A stretch of 52,275 bases of DNA from a bacterium (lineage in GTDB: Bacteria > Chloroflexota > Dormibacteria > Aeolococcales > Bog-877): positions 1 to 52,275 of the forward strand of contig JAKAXE010000008.1 of the NCBI GenBank assembly GCA_021816695.1, in the 5' to 3' direction. This document shows, one piece after another, positions 27,611 to 37,084 of this stretch; position 1 is the stretch's first letter; each line of letters starts with the position of its first letter. A model generated the notes under the pieces. That model had not been told where the DNA came from. It was given only the letters and a program-made list of their open reading frames with translations, and did not search any database. Both the position numbers and the translations under genes were made by a program.

Positions 27611-28894
27611 GTGCTGGCCCTCAGCTATATCCGTGACCATCCCGACCTGGTCCGGGAAGGAGCACGTCTCAAGGGTGAGGATGCCCCGGTGGACGAGGTC
27701 CTGCGGCTGGATCGCGAGCATCGATCTGCCCTGACCCAGGTGGAGACCCTGCGGGCCGAGCTCGGCCAGCGTTCCGCAGACCTCGGACGGCGAGCCCGGG
27801 AGGAGCCGTCGGGCGCCGCGGAGGAGCGCTCCGAGCTGGCGGAGCTGAAGCGCCGGATTGGGGAGCTGGACGCCCAGCGCCGGGAGGTTTGGGAGGAGCT
27901 GCAGCGGCTTCTCCTGGCGATCCCCAACCCACCCCACCCCTCGGTCCCCTTCGGCGTCGGGGACGAGGACAACCAGGTGGTGCGCACCTGGGGGGAGACG
28001 CCCACGTTCGACTTCGAGCCGCTGACCCACTACGACCTCGGGGAGCGGCTGGGCATCTTCGACTTCGAGCGGGCGGTGAAGGTGGCGGGCAGCCGGTTCG
28101 CGCTGCTCAAGGGGCCCGGGGCCAGGTTGGAGCGCGCCCTCACCTGGCTGATGCTCGACCTGGCCGCCGGCGATCACGGCTACGAGGAGGTTTCGCCCCC
28201 CTACATGGTGAGCCGGGAATGCATGGTGGGTACCGCCAACCTTCCCAAGTTTGAGGACGAGGCCTTCCACGTGGCAGAGGGCGACCGCTTTCTGATCCCC
28301 ACCGCCGAGGTCCCGGTGACCAACCTCTACCGGGAGGAGGTGCTGGACGCCGACCGGCTTCCCATCCGGCACGTGGCCTGGACGCCCTGCTGGCGGAGTG
28401 AGGCCGGGGCTCCGGGGAAGGACACGAGGGGGTACATCCGCCTGCACCAGTTCAGCAAGGTGGAGCTGGTCAAGTTCGTGCGGCCTGAGGATTCCCTGGA
28501 CGAGCTGGAGTCCCTGGTGCGCGACGCGGAGTCGGTTCTCCAGGCGCTCGGCATCCACTACCGGGTGCGGCTGATGTGCTCGGGGGACATGGGCTTCGCC
28601 CAGTGGAAGAAGTACGACATCGACGCCTACGCTCCCGGGCTGGGCCGCTACCTCGAAGTCTCGTCATGCTCCGCCTTCGGGGACTTCCAGGCCCGGCGGG
28701 CCAACATTCGCTTCAGGCCTCCCGGGGGGAAGCCCGAGTTCGTGCACACCCTCAACGGGAGCGCCCTTGCCCTGCCTCGCACCTTCGACTGTCTGGTTGA
28801 GACCTACCAGACGAAGGGGGGCGGGATCCGCGTGCCCGAGGCGCTCCGTGGCTACCTGGGCGGCATTGAGGAGATTGGCCCCCCGGAGTCTTGA
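27611..28894 (+). CDS. serS: seryl-tRNA synthetase
   Basis: [103 protein letters not shown] 7 nt upstream of GTG 27611. Confidence 0.97.
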   Translation: MLALSYIRDHPDLVREGARLKGEDAPVDEVLRLDREHRSALTQVETLRAELGQRSADLGRRAREEPSGAAEERSELAELKRRIGELDAQRREVWEELQRLLLAIPNPPHPSVPFGVGDEDNQVVRTWGETPTFDFEPLTHYDLGERLGIFDFERAVKVAGSRFALLKGPGARLERALTWLMLDLAAGDHGYEEVSPPYMVSRECMVGTANLPKFEDEAFHVAEGDRFLIPTAEVPVTNLYREEVLDADRLPIRHVAWTPCWRSEAGAPGKDTRGYIRLHQFSKVELVKFVRPEDSLDELESLVRDAESVLQALGIHYRVRLMCSGDMGFAQWKKYDIDAYAPGLGRYLEVSSCSAFGDFQARRANIRFRPPGGKPEFVHTLNGSALALPRTFDCLVETYQTKGGGIRVPEALRGYLGGIEEIGPPES

Positions 28895-28942
28895 CAGCAG
28901 TCTCTCGAAGCATTACTCTCGAAACTCCACTCGCCAATAGGA

Positions 28943-30193
28943 GTGCCCGAGTTGCCCTGGTCCCTCCGCCTCCCCGGAATCCTCAGAGAACGACGGTTTC
29001 TGATCTTCGCCGGCGGCCAGGGGGTGTCGGCCATCGGGGACGGGGTCTACCTCGTGGCCCTGGCCTGGACCTCGCTGCAGCTCACCCGCTCCCCGGTCTA
29101 CCTGGGGCTGCTGCTGACCACCTCGGCCCTCCCGAGGGCGATCCTCATGCTCGCCGGCGGGGTGGTGGTCGACCGCCTCGGCCCGCGACGGGTGATCCTG
29201 GGAAGCGACCTGAGCCGGGCGCTGCTCATCAGTGGGGTCGCGGCGGTGGTCCTCCTGGGCCATCTGTCAGTCCTGCTGCTCTTCCTGATCGCCGCCATCT
29301 TCGGTGTCTTCGACGCCCTCTTCTACCCCGCGACGATGACCCTGGTGCCGGCGCTGGTCAGCCCCGAGCGGCTGTCCGCCGCCAATGGCGTTTGGCAGCT
29401 GGCGGTGGAGGGGACCATGATCATCGGCCCGCCGCTGGGTGGGCTGGTGATCGGGCTGGCCGGGCCGGGGCCGGCGTTCCTCGTGGACGGGGGGAGCTTC
29501 CTGGTGGCGTTCGCCGCGCTCCTGGTGGTCCGGGCCACTACCGCGCCCGGTCCTACGTCCCAGCCCAGGGAGAGCGGTTGGGCCTCCCTGACGGCAGGGG
29601 TGCGCACCAGCCTTGCCAACCCCCTTCTGCGGGCACTCATGCCGCTCACGGCGGTGCTGAACCTGGCGGCGGGCGGGCCGCTCAATGTGGGAATCCCGCT
29701 GCTCGCGCGCGCCCACGGCTGGGGACCTGCGGGATATGGCCTCATCGAAGGGGGCCTGGGAGCTGGGATTCTGGTGGGCGGGGCAGCTATGGGAGCCGGC
29801 CTCCGATTGCCGCGGCCTGGGCTCAGTGTGCTCGGGATGGCCGCGGCCCTCGGGGTGCTGACGGTCCTCCTGGGGAGCGCGCCGATGCTGCTGCTGGCGA
29901 TGTTGCTGGCCCTGGTGATGGGGAGCCTCATCAGCGCGACCAACGTGGCGGTGGTGTCCCTGGTGCAGCAGAAGACCCCTGCCGAGGTGCTGGGACGGGT
30001 TATGAGCGTCCTTATGTTCTCCAGCATGAGCCTGACCCCCATCGCCTACGCCGTCTCTGGAGGGGTAGCGCGAGGGATCGGAGTCTCTGGACTCTTCGCC
30101 GCTGGAGGGGTGCTGGTGGTGATCACCGCCGGTGCCGGTTTCCGAGCCCGGGCGGTGCGCGAGTTTGGAGTGGCCGAGCCCTCTCCGGCCTGA
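28943..30193 (+). CDS. MFS transporter (multidrug-efflux-like)
   Basis: 12-TM-like hydrophobic pattern; GDGVYLVALAWTSLQLTRSPVYLGLLLTTSALPRAILMLAGGVVVDRLGPRRVI. Confidence 0.88.
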   Translation: MPELPWSLRLPGILRERRFLIFAGGQGVSAIGDGVYLVALAWTSLQLTRSPVYLGLLLTTSALPRAILMLAGGVVVDRLGPRRVILGSDLSRALLISGVAAVVLLGHLSVLLLFLIAAIFGVFDALFYPATMTLVPALVSPERLSAANGVWQLAVEGTMIIGPPLGGLVIGLAGPGPAFLVDGGSFLVAFAALLVVRATTAPGPTSQPRESGWASLTAGVRTSLANPLLRALMPLTAVLNLAAGGPLNVGIPLLARAHGWGPAGYGLIEGGLGAGILVGGAAMGAGLRLPRPGLSVLGMAAALGVLTVLLGSAPMLLLAMLLALVMGSLISATNVAVVSLVQQKTPAEVLGRVMSVLMFSSMSLTPIAYAVSGGVARGIGVSGLFAAGGVLVVITAGAGFRARAVREFGVAEPSPA

Positions 30194-30220
30194 GCCAGCG
30201 CCCGGTCCAACGTTGCGTGG

Positions 30221-30238
30221 CCCACCGTGCTCGGTGGG
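30221..30238 (+). terminator. GC-rich hairpin CCCACCG-TGCT-CGGTGGG after MFS gene
   Basis: Perfect 7-bp stem, 28 nt after stop; no U tract. Confidence 0.5.
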
Positions 30239-30260
30239 ATCATGAGGGTGGGCGCCACCC

Positions 30261-30350
30261 GGAGGGATGGCAGAGTGGTTGATTGCGGCGGTCTTGAAAA
30301 CCGCTGAGGCGGCAACGCTTCCGGGGGTTCGAATCCCTCTCCCTCCGCCA
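30261..30350 (+). tRNA. tRNA-Ser (anticodon TGA), CCA encoded
   Basis: Acceptor GGAGGGA/TCCCTCC, anticodon arm GCGGT-CTTGAAA-ACCGC, long variable arm, T loop GGTTCGAATCC, GCCA end. Confidence 0.95.
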
Positions 30351-30435
30351 GTTTGATCTCAAATGGGCCACTGCCGAGGCCGCCACAGCCCGGCCGCCTG
30401 GCCTTGTAAAGTGGCCCCGTACAGCAAAAGGTTCG

Positions 30436-31560
30436 CTAGCCGCCTCGGGCGATCTCGTCGAGGATGTCGGCGGCGGACCTGTGCATTGGCTCTGTCGAGT
30501 GGGAGTACAGGTCCAGGGTGATCGCCACCGTCGAGTGGCCGAGCATGTCGGCCGCGACCTTCGGGTGCACCCCGCGGCTGAGCATGAGGGTCGCGGCAGT
30601 GTGTCGGAGATCATGGAAGCGAATCCGAGGAAGGTCGGCTTGGGTCAGGAGCCGGCGGAAGTGACGGAGCAATTCAGACGGGTCGAGCGGCCCTCCAGAT
30701 TCGGTCGTGAACACGAGGTCTGGGTCTTGCCACTTGGGCCCGGCTAAGAGCCGCTCACTCACCTGCTCGGTACGGCGCTGCTGCAGGGCCGCGACAGCCA
30801 AGTCCCCAAGCATGATTCGCCGCTGAGATCGCGCCGTCTTCGGCGCCTCTCGGACCATCCCTCCGCTACTCCTTGATCGCTGAAGGGTCCCGGTGACCTG
30901 CAATGCCCTCCGGTCGAGGTCAAGGTCCCCCCATCGCAGTGCGAGCAGCTCGCCCTGGCGCATTCCAGTCGTGACGGCCAGCAGCCACAGGGCGGCGAGA
31001 CGGTCCTCTGAGGTGATCGTGAGAAGCTGCCGAACTTGGATGTCGTTTAGAGTCGCCATGTCGTGGTGGGCCATCCGTGGAGCATCGACGAGGTCGGCCA
31101 CGTTCCGCGACACCATCTCCAGCCTCAGGGCTTGGCCCAGCGCCCGGTGGATGACCATATGCACGTGGTGGACCGTCGTTGGGGAGAGGTTGGTGCCCAA
31201 GAGCTTTGAGTAGAGCGACTGCAAATCTCGCGGCTGGAGGGCCTTGAGAGCCTTCTTCCCCAAGGTTGGCTGTAGGTGGACTCTGACCAACTGCTCGTAC
31301 CGCACCCAGGTCCGCTCCCGGACCTGGGGCTTGGCCATCTCGAGCCACTCGTCAAGGAAGTGAGCCACGGTCTCTCTCCCTGACGGGATCGGCACCCCCT
31401 CGTGTCGCGAGTGCAGGGCCGTGTTGAGCTTCTCAGCCGCCTCGTGCCTGGAGTGTGCATAGAAAACTTGCCGGCGTCCGTTGGGTAGGGTGATCGCCGC
31501 GGCCCACAGCTTGTCATTGTGGCGGTATACCGAGCCCTCACCGTGACCTCGCCGGGTCAC
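30436..31560 (-). CDS. tyrosine recombinase/integrase
   Basis: VTTGMRQGELLALRWGDLDL; RIRFHDLRHTAATLMLSRGVHPKVAADMLGHSTVAITLDLYSHS (R..H-x-x-R..H..Y); start taken at GTG 31560 (TRRGHGEGSVYR). Confidence 0.96.
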   Translation of the reverse strand: MTRRGHGEGSVYRHNDKLWAAAITLPNGRRQVFYAHSRHEAAEKLNTALHSRHEGVPIPSGRETVAHFLDEWLEMAKPQVRERTWVRYEQLVRVHLQPTLGKKALKALQPRDLQSLYSKLLGTNLSPTTVHHVHMVIHRALGQALRLEMVSRNVADLVDAPRMAHHDMATLNDIQVRQLLTITSEDRLAALWLLAVTTGMRQGELLALRWGDLDLDRRALQVTGTLQRSRSSGGMVREAPKTARSQRRIMLGDLAVAALQQRRTEQVSERLLAGPKWQDPDLVFTTESGGPLDPSELLRHFRRLLTQADLPRIRFHDLRHTAATLMLSRGVHPKVAADMLGHSTVAITLDLYSHSTEPMHRSAADILDEIARGG

Positions 31561-32411
31561 TGGGGGATGGTCCCTTCTGCATGACCAACAGGCATCCTCT
31601 TGAAGCTCCTGAGCCCGAATGGATAGCTTCGAACTGGAGGTGCCACGAGAGACTCCGGATGGGGCATAACGTACGTGGTCCCCCCGGACGCCGAGTGGAC
31701 TTCGACGGGACTCCCAACCACCCACCCATCGCCACCCGGATTTCGGCGCAACGGGGCAGCGCGAAGGTCGAACCGTATTCGGTCAACTGCCCCTCCACCA
31801 CCGGCTGGGCGCACTTCCAAGACTCGGGAGACCGAGCGAAGTGCCAGCGGGGAACCAGACGGCTCGCTCGCGGATGCCGTGCCCCAGAACGCCACAGTGG
31901 CGCCCAAGGTGATTTGGAGGCGCGAGATGGAGCGTGCAGGCAGCAGGTAGCGGCCCGGGCCGAGGGGGAGAGGGGACATCTTGGTGAGATCGCCTAGCGG
32001 AGCAACGGGCCCTACGGAGTCAAACGAGACCTCTCTCTGGAACGTGCCGATGGCGTCGTTCACGTCTGCGACCCAATCCAGCAACTCAAATTTGTCCCAC
32101 GACGTAGATCCGGCCACTTCGAGCATTTCAATGGTCGCTGCCCGAGGGCCATCGTTCAGGACCGCGCCAGAGGCGCGGACCAGGAGCAACTGGGCGCTGC
32201 CGTCGCGGTCGGTGAAGAGGTCCCCGGCCGCTACAGGGCTCGGCGGCTGACTTGCGAAGGCCGGCGGCTTCAGTGGGGTGTCGCGAGGCGCATCGAGGAT
32301 GAGAGCCACCGCCGGCTGCGTTGCATCAACTCGAGTGTGGTATGCCTGCACCGCGAGAATGACGGTCGCCACCGCCAGGGCGAGGGTCCCCGCTCCTACG
32401 AGCCACTCCAT
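31557..32411 (-). CDS. membrane-anchored hypothetical protein
   Basis: Single N-terminal TM (LVGAGTLALAVATVILAVQAY); overlaps the integrase start; TACCCT box 8 nt upstream of ATG. Confidence 0.7.
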   Translation of the reverse strand: MEWLVGAGTLALAVATVILAVQAYHTRVDATQPAVALILDAPRDTPLKPPAFASQPPSPVAAGDLFTDRDGSAQLLLVRASGAVLNDGPRAATIEMLEVAGSTSWDKFELLDWVADVNDAIGTFQREVSFDSVGPVAPLGDLTKMSPLPLGPGRYLLPARSISRLQITLGATVAFWGTASASEPSGSPLALRSVSRVLEVRPAGGGGAVDRIRFDLRAAPLRRNPGGDGWVVGSPVEVHSASGGTTYVMPHPESLVAPPVRSYPFGLRSFKRMPVGHAEGTIPQ

Positions 32412-32540
32412 GGCCTGTCAGGGTACGACCTCAGGTTCTACTTGCGGCCAGGTTGACGGTGGTGAGATGACCAATGGTTCGGCACGTTGTGATGGCGTCC
32501 GCACGCACGTGGCCGGAAGTGGGACGTAGGATTGGCCGGC

Positions 32541-33242
32541 ATGGGGCTGGATAGCGCGGACAGCGCCGCAGCGCTCAATAGCCAAGGAATTGCCAGGTCG
32601 AGCGGACTGCCGACCGCCCAACTGAAGCACTCACTGTGGGCCACTTGGAGTGAACTCGCGATAGAGCACGAAGCTGCTGCGTGGGGAGCCCGGTCGCGGG
32701 CATTGAGTGCGTCAGGTCCGGCCGACCGCAGCGAACCGATGGAGGATGAATTCAGAGCCTCCCTCCAAGCCGTGACTACAGCGGCCTTTGCTCTGGACGC
32801 GCTCCACGTTCCTGTGAAGGCAATTGCCGAGAGAGATGGAGCAGGCCAAGCGGGGTCGGGTCCTGGGCGAGGCGCTCGCCGAGAGGCCATCCTCAGAGAA
32901 GCGCTGAAAGCAGTCTTCTTGGTGGGCCGGCTAAACAACCGTTGGGTCCGGGAGTTCAAGTGGCTGTTTAACTTGCGGGGTGGCGCCGTTCACTATGGGG
33001 AGTCGGCTGAGGACCCCGCGCCACACCCACTTGGGTTGAGTGTGTCCAAGGCCCACAGCACCTACCGCGCAGAGGCCGCCACACGGGCGGTCGATCTCTT
33101 GATGGAGGTACTGCACTCGGCCGCTGAGCAGCCCAGGCCGAATCTCAAAGACGCGGTCAAATGGTCGGCAGATATTAAGCCTTCCGTGCGGAAGTTGGAC
33201 GAACTGAGGGCTCGCAGCCAGCAGACAACTGACTCAAGCTAG
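32541..33242 (+). CDS. hypothetical protein with HEPN-like R-x4-H motif
   Basis: All-helical composition; WLFNLRGGAVHYGESAEDPAPHP contains R-x4-H; TAGGAT box 8 nt upstream of ATG 32541. Confidence 0.65.
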   Translation: MGLDSADSAAALNSQGIARSSGLPTAQLKHSLWATWSELAIEHEAAAWGARSRALSASGPADRSEPMEDEFRASLQAVTTAAFALDALHVPVKAIAERDGAGQAGSGPGRGARREAILREALKAVFLVGRLNNRWVREFKWLFNLRGGAVHYGESAEDPAPHPLGLSVSKAHSTYRAEAATRAVDLLMEVLHSAAEQPRPNLKDAVKWSADIKPSVRKLDELRARSQQTTDSS

Positions 33243-33779
33243 GTCCAGGGGCGACCCGTCGCCGATCTTATTCAGCCAGCGCTCGATCCGGTCTATATGC
33301 CGCGGCGTCAGGCCTACTTTCTTCTCGGGGTGTACGAGCAGGTGCGGCGTCCGTACGGTTCGGGCCCACCTCATCCCGCTGGAGACCATGCGGGGATCAT
33401 CGTCGACCCAAATGAAGGGCCGGTCCGGCTGTGAGCGCAGGTACTCTTGGACTGCCACCAGTTTGTCCCACGGGCGGACCGGGGCAGGAAGCTTCAGGTA
33501 TGGCTGCCCGGCCCAGCCAAGGTCCTTCGAGAGCCCGTAGGTGTCAACTTCCTTCTCCCAGGTGGAGCACCAGACCCGCTCGACTGGCAGTTCCGTAAGG
33601 CGGGCCACCAGGTTGGGCGCGAAGAAGACGGGCATGTGGATAGAGGGCGACCGGACCCAGGCTGGCCAGCAGGCGGGGAGTGGCCCCATGTGCTCTCCCG
33701 CCACTGGGGAGATCACCCCATCCACGTCGAGGAAGAGGAGTGGGAGAGCGGCGGGGACTGATGCGTTGGCGACAGTCAC
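33234..33779 (-). CDS. HAD-superfamily phosphatase of the Swiss-Army-Knife RNA-repair (HAD_SAK) type
   Basis: LLFLDVDGVISPVAGEH (DxD), VWCSTWEKEVDTYG, RPFIWVDDDPRM, LLVHPEKKVGLTPRHIDRIERWL. Confidence 0.75.
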   Translation of the reverse strand: MTVANASVPAALPLLFLDVDGVISPVAGEHMGPLPACWPAWVRSPSIHMPVFFAPNLVARLTELPVERVWCSTWEKEVDTYGLSKDLGWAGQPYLKLPAPVRPWDKLVAVQEYLRSQPDRPFIWVDDDPRMVSSGMRWARTVRTPHLLVHPEKKVGLTPRHIDRIERWLNKIGDGSPLDLA

Positions 33780-33893
33780 GAGATCAGGGTAGGCCCTTGG
33801 GATCACCAGCGGTCGGGCACGTACAGTCAGTGCCCATGCCCGGCCCCCGTCGCGGACTAACAGTCACCTCCCACCCAGTCGGCGCCGCGGCGA

Positions 33894-34436
33894 TTAACTC
33901 TGGGCGATCTGGTCAACGATGCGATCGATCACCTCAGCCCAATCCACGGACTTGCCGTCGGCATCGACCGTGTGGATGATCCTACGGCCGTAGAACATCG
34001 CCAATCGCGGCCACGCCGCCTGAATGTTGGTCATCTGTCGGTCAAGGGCATCTACCGTGACCGTTCCCCTGTCAATGAAGTGGCGCCGGGCGACCGCCCG
34101 ATCCCCGTCGAACCACCAGGCATCCACGCCAGCCGAGCACAGGGCCTCGACGAACGGCAAGCTGCTCGGCGGGTAGCCCCAGTCAAGTGCGACGGGTCGG
34201 TGAAGCGCGTGGAGAGCTGCCACCAGCCCCGCCTGCCTTCCATGGCTAACGGCTTGGTCCCATTCGGACTGGAGTCCAAGCCGTGCCAACCCGCCGCGCT
34301 CCACGTCCGCAGCGAGAAAGCCGCGATTCTCAGCGAGCCACCTGGCAAAGGTGGACTTGCCCGTCGCCGGCACCCCTGAGATCAGTAGAAGGGGCGAGGG
34401 TGCGGGCCGGTCCGTTGGTGTGGGCTCTCGGTCCAT
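33894..34436 (-). CDS. P-loop kinase (AAA_33/polynucleotide-kinase-like)
   Basis: LLISGVPATGKSTFARWLAENRGF Walker A; TACGAT box 7 nt upstream of ATG. Confidence 0.75.
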   Translation of the reverse strand: MDREPTPTDRPAPSPLLLISGVPATGKSTFARWLAENRGFLAADVERGGLARLGLQSEWDQAVSHGRQAGLVAALHALHRPVALDWGYPPSSLPFVEALCSAGVDAWWFDGDRAVARRHFIDRGTVTVDALDRQMTNIQAAWPRLAMFYGRRIIHTVDADGKSVDWAEVIDRIVDQIAQS

Positions 34437-34469
34437 CGCAGTGATCGTAGGGGTCGGCGCCCACCTCGC

Positions 34470-34907
34470 CTACCGACGCCGGCTGCGCTGCTTCGTCTCA
34501 GCCAGGATCGCGTCGCGGAGTTCTGACCAGCCTGCCCTCCCCTCTCGAAGCCGATCCACCGCCACCCTGACGACATCCGCCTCGCTCACCCGGACCCCAT
34601 CCCGGAGCCCATCGGCCACAATGCGGTGGAGCCACTCCTCCTGCTCAACTCGGAGCTGGACTTGGAGCTTGCGGGCAGCGAAGCTCGGGCGCCCGCCACC
34701 TCCCTTCATCGCCACCTTGGTACGTCGGAGAGCGGTCACCGCCTTATGTGGGGAGGTAGGCACGTCAAGAGATGAGGACGACTCGACACCCCCACCTGCA
34801 TAGGTCGGAGTGTCGGCATTCCCCCGGCGTCCCCCTGCCATAGAAGGAGTCACGCGGCGGGGCCGCTGGATCATCTCCTCAAGGGTGTCCAGCCCATCGT
34901 CAGCCAT
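34470..34907 (-). CDS. putative ribbon-helix-helix partition/regulatory protein
   Basis: Disordered N-terminus, C-term LQVQLRVEQEEWLHRIVADGLRDGVRVSEADVVRVAVDRLREG resembles RHH; overlaps parA. Confidence 0.6.
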   Translation of the reverse strand: MADDGLDTLEEMIQRPRRVTPSMAGGRRGNADTPTYAGGGVESSSSLDVPTSPHKAVTALRRTKVAMKGGGGRPSFAARKLQVQLRVEQEEWLHRIVADGLRDGVRVSEADVVRVAVDRLREGRAGWSELRDAILAETKQRSRRR

Positions 34908-35667
34908 GAGTTGCCTCCAAGACTTCGGCTTGCTTCTGGAGCTCTGGCGCCTCCACGGCCAATGCCTGCTCCACCTTGTGAGCGAGTGACCGAAAGTCGG
35001 CAGCCGCGGCGGCCACGGCTCGGCCCGGGTTCGGAGTCAGGACCAGGGCGGACCGACGACGGCGACGAGGAAGCCAGGGGTAGTCCCCGACGGGTGGGGC
35101 AACCGCGACCCCATAGGTCCGCGCCATGTTCACCAGCGCCTTCAGCTGCGGCCGGATCACGGCTCGATCCCGTACGCGGTTTGGAGCGAGGATGAGGGTG
35201 AATGCAGTGGCCCGCTCGGCCAGCAGGCCTTCCAATGCCCTCAGCTCGGGCCATGCAATACCCACAGGGACCACCACCACGTCAGCCGCTGCCCACGCCG
35301 CGTCGGTCATCGGCACCGCCCCAGGGTGGGTGTCTATGACCACCGGACGGCCCCAAGCCTCGGCCCAGTCCCGCAGACGGCCGGCAACGATGGCAGGGTC
35401 ACCGATCCACTCCGCCAGGCCAGCGGAACTCGGTACCAGGTCGGGCCTCCCCGGACGCCGCAGAGGCCGGGGAGGACTGTCCCGAAGGAGGGCGCGCAGG
35501 AGGCGGCCATCGGACAGCGCGGCTCCCCAGGACCCTGAGGCTCCGCCCCTGTCCCAATCGCAGTCCACCAGGATGGCGCCGAGCGCTCCGGCCAGCTCCA
35601 TAGCCACGGTCGTCTTGCCGACACCGCCCTTGTAGGCGCTGACCGTGACTATGTGTGTGGTATTCAC
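34900..35667 (-). CDS. parA: ParA family partition ATPase
   Basis: IVTVSAYKGGVGKTTVAMELAGALGAILVDCDWDRGGASGSW deviant Walker A; TACCAT 6 nt upstream of GTG 35667. Confidence 0.92.
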   Translation of the reverse strand: MNTTHIVTVSAYKGGVGKTTVAMELAGALGAILVDCDWDRGGASGSWGAALSDGRLLRALLRDSPPRPLRRPGRPDLVPSSAGLAEWIGDPAIVAGRLRDWAEAWGRPVVIDTHPGAVPMTDAAWAAADVVVVPVGIAWPELRALEGLLAERATAFTLILAPNRVRDRAVIRPQLKALVNMARTYGVAVAPPVGDYPWLPRRRRRSALVLTPNPGRAVAAAAADFRSLAHKVEQALAVEAPELQKQAEVLEATHG

Positions 35668-35727
35668 GTCCCCATGGTAACACGTCGGGACGTGAGGAGG
35701 TACGTCTATTAGGACGTGTGGACGTGC
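35665..35727. promoter_or_regulatory. cluster of ACGT-core repeats in the parA promoter
   Basis: CACGTCC, CACGTCGGGACGTG, TACGTC, GGACGTGTGGACGTGC within about 60 bp over the -10/start. Confidence 0.6.
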
Positions 35728-35906
35728 GGCAAGACTAGCGCGGGTGGACGCCGCGCTGGCCGGGCCCAAACCACACTGTCGGGCCACTGTTCCTCACTCG
35801 ACGAGCGGGGCACTGGCTACCTCAGTACCTCACGAGTTGGCGGCGTCTGCACTATCCCTGGGTTGAGTAATGATCGCGTGGGTCAGCCGGGTAAACTGGT
35901 GCCGCC

Positions 35907-36137
35907 ATGAAGTTCCCAGGCTTCGGGAGACAGAAGGGCCAGCCTCGGTTCGTGTTCGTGGACCCTACAACTGGAGACAAGTTCACGGTGAGGGGCGGGG
36001 AGGTCAACGATGACCCATCCACCCCTTCGATCGAGGTGGTGGCCGATCCTGCGGGCGTTGGCATGATGGGCTTCAGGATTCGGCCCGGGCGAGTTGCCGA
36101 TGCTCGGCTTGTCGAGAAGGGCCGAACTCCGAGGTAG
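35907..36137 (+). CDS. small hypothetical protein (76 aa)
   Basis: TAAACT box 9 nt upstream of ATG and a hairpin 11 nt after the stop support a real gene. Confidence 0.55.
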   Translation: MKFPGFGRQKGQPRFVFVDPTTGDKFTVRGGEVNDDPSTPSIEVVADPAGVGMMGFRIRPGRVADARLVEKGRTPR

Positions 36138-36147
36138 TCAACTTCCA

Positions 36148-36170
36148 GTGGCCGGCCCAGCTCCGGCCAC
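36148..36170 (+). terminator. hairpin GTGGCCGG-CCCAGCT-CCGGCCAC
   Basis: Perfect 8-bp stem immediately after the 76-aa ORF; no U tract. Confidence 0.5.
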
Positions 36171-36445
36171 CGTGGTAAGAGGCGCAGGGCCGGACCGCGC
36201 GGGCAGCGGGGCCGCTAGAGCCCGGATGGCCGGCTTTCCGTGGGCAGGTGGAGGGTCCCTCTCAACCGCCAGGGTGGGCTCAGCGTGCCGGCTGCTCCAC
36301 AAGTGGCCGTGGACCAGCTCCCCTTCCCACTTGAGGAAGGAGAGAGGCCGCACGGAGCGTCCAGCGCCCGCCTTCAGTGAAAGGACGGAACCCCTGCCAT
36401 AGTCATGACAGCGTTACGTACCCAGGTACGGCTATGCGTATCTCG

Positions 36446-36474
36446 AGACGTAGGGACGTGCTAACATATAGTCA
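36446..36474 (+). promoter_or_regulatory. operator/promoter of small-gene cassette: AGACGTAGGGACGTGC + TAACAT + ATG
   Basis: 16-mer matches 13/16 to the parA-promoter repeat GGACGTGTGGACGTGC; TAACAT 6 nt before ATG. Confidence 0.55.
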
Positions 36475-36791
36475 TGAACATAGCCACCCGGGCGGCAGGC
36501 GCTCGGACGATCCTTCGACAGATCGGCGATGGCACACTCCAAAGTCTCGGAGCCCGACAGATCGTGGACCGCGGCAACGGGATCCACTTCTCGGTGGGCC
36601 GGTCGGCGGGACGAACTCTCCGCAAGGTCGTCGTTCTGCTCGCCGCTGACGACACCTACACCGTCGAGGCTATGAAGTTTGACCGCTGGACCTTCGGGAC
36701 CACCACCACCTACGAGATCGGGGACGTCTACGCCGAGAGCCTCGCCCTTGTGGTCAGGATCGCCGGTCAGTCCATGGGGGTGTTCGGATGA
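36474..36791 (+). CDS. hypothetical protein, cassette gene 1
   Basis: ATG after -10 box; ATGA overlap with next gene. Confidence 0.7.
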   Translation: MNIATRAAGARTILRQIGDGTLQSLGARQIVDRGNGIHFSVGRSAGRTLRKVVVLLAADDTYTVEAMKFDRWTFGTTTTYEIGDVYAESLALVVRIAGQSMGVFG

Positions 36792-37084
36792 GGGCCACTC
36801 GGAACGCCCAGGACCCAGAGCGCACCGCGCGGGCTCTGTCGCTCTACTGGTCGGAGGATGGGCCCAAGGGCGGCCGCTACCGGCCGACCTGGTACGAGCT
36901 GATGCTCATGGTCAAGGACTCCGCCGGCTGCGACTTCGAGACGGCTGGTGAGGCCGTGCTGGAAGTGATCGACTGGACCGACGCCAATGACTGGCTCCCG
37001 AAGCGGGCGTGGGAGCCGAGCTTATCTTCGCCACCGCCCGCACAGCTGACCCTGGCCTTCGAGACCACGGAGGAACTGAGATGA
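36788..37084 (+). CDS. hypothetical protein, cassette gene 2
   Basis: ATGA overlaps at both ends. Confidence 0.7.
   Translation: MRATRNAQDPERTARALSLYWSEDGPKGGRYRPTWYELMLMVKDSAGCDFETAGEAVLEVIDWTDANDWLPKRAWEPSLSSPPPAQLTLAFETTEELR

Noticed and set aside
28891-30282. 463-aa plus ORF overlapping the MFS gene
   Set aside because: Alternate frame, low-complexity Gly/Arg/Pro composition; MFS frame has TM helices
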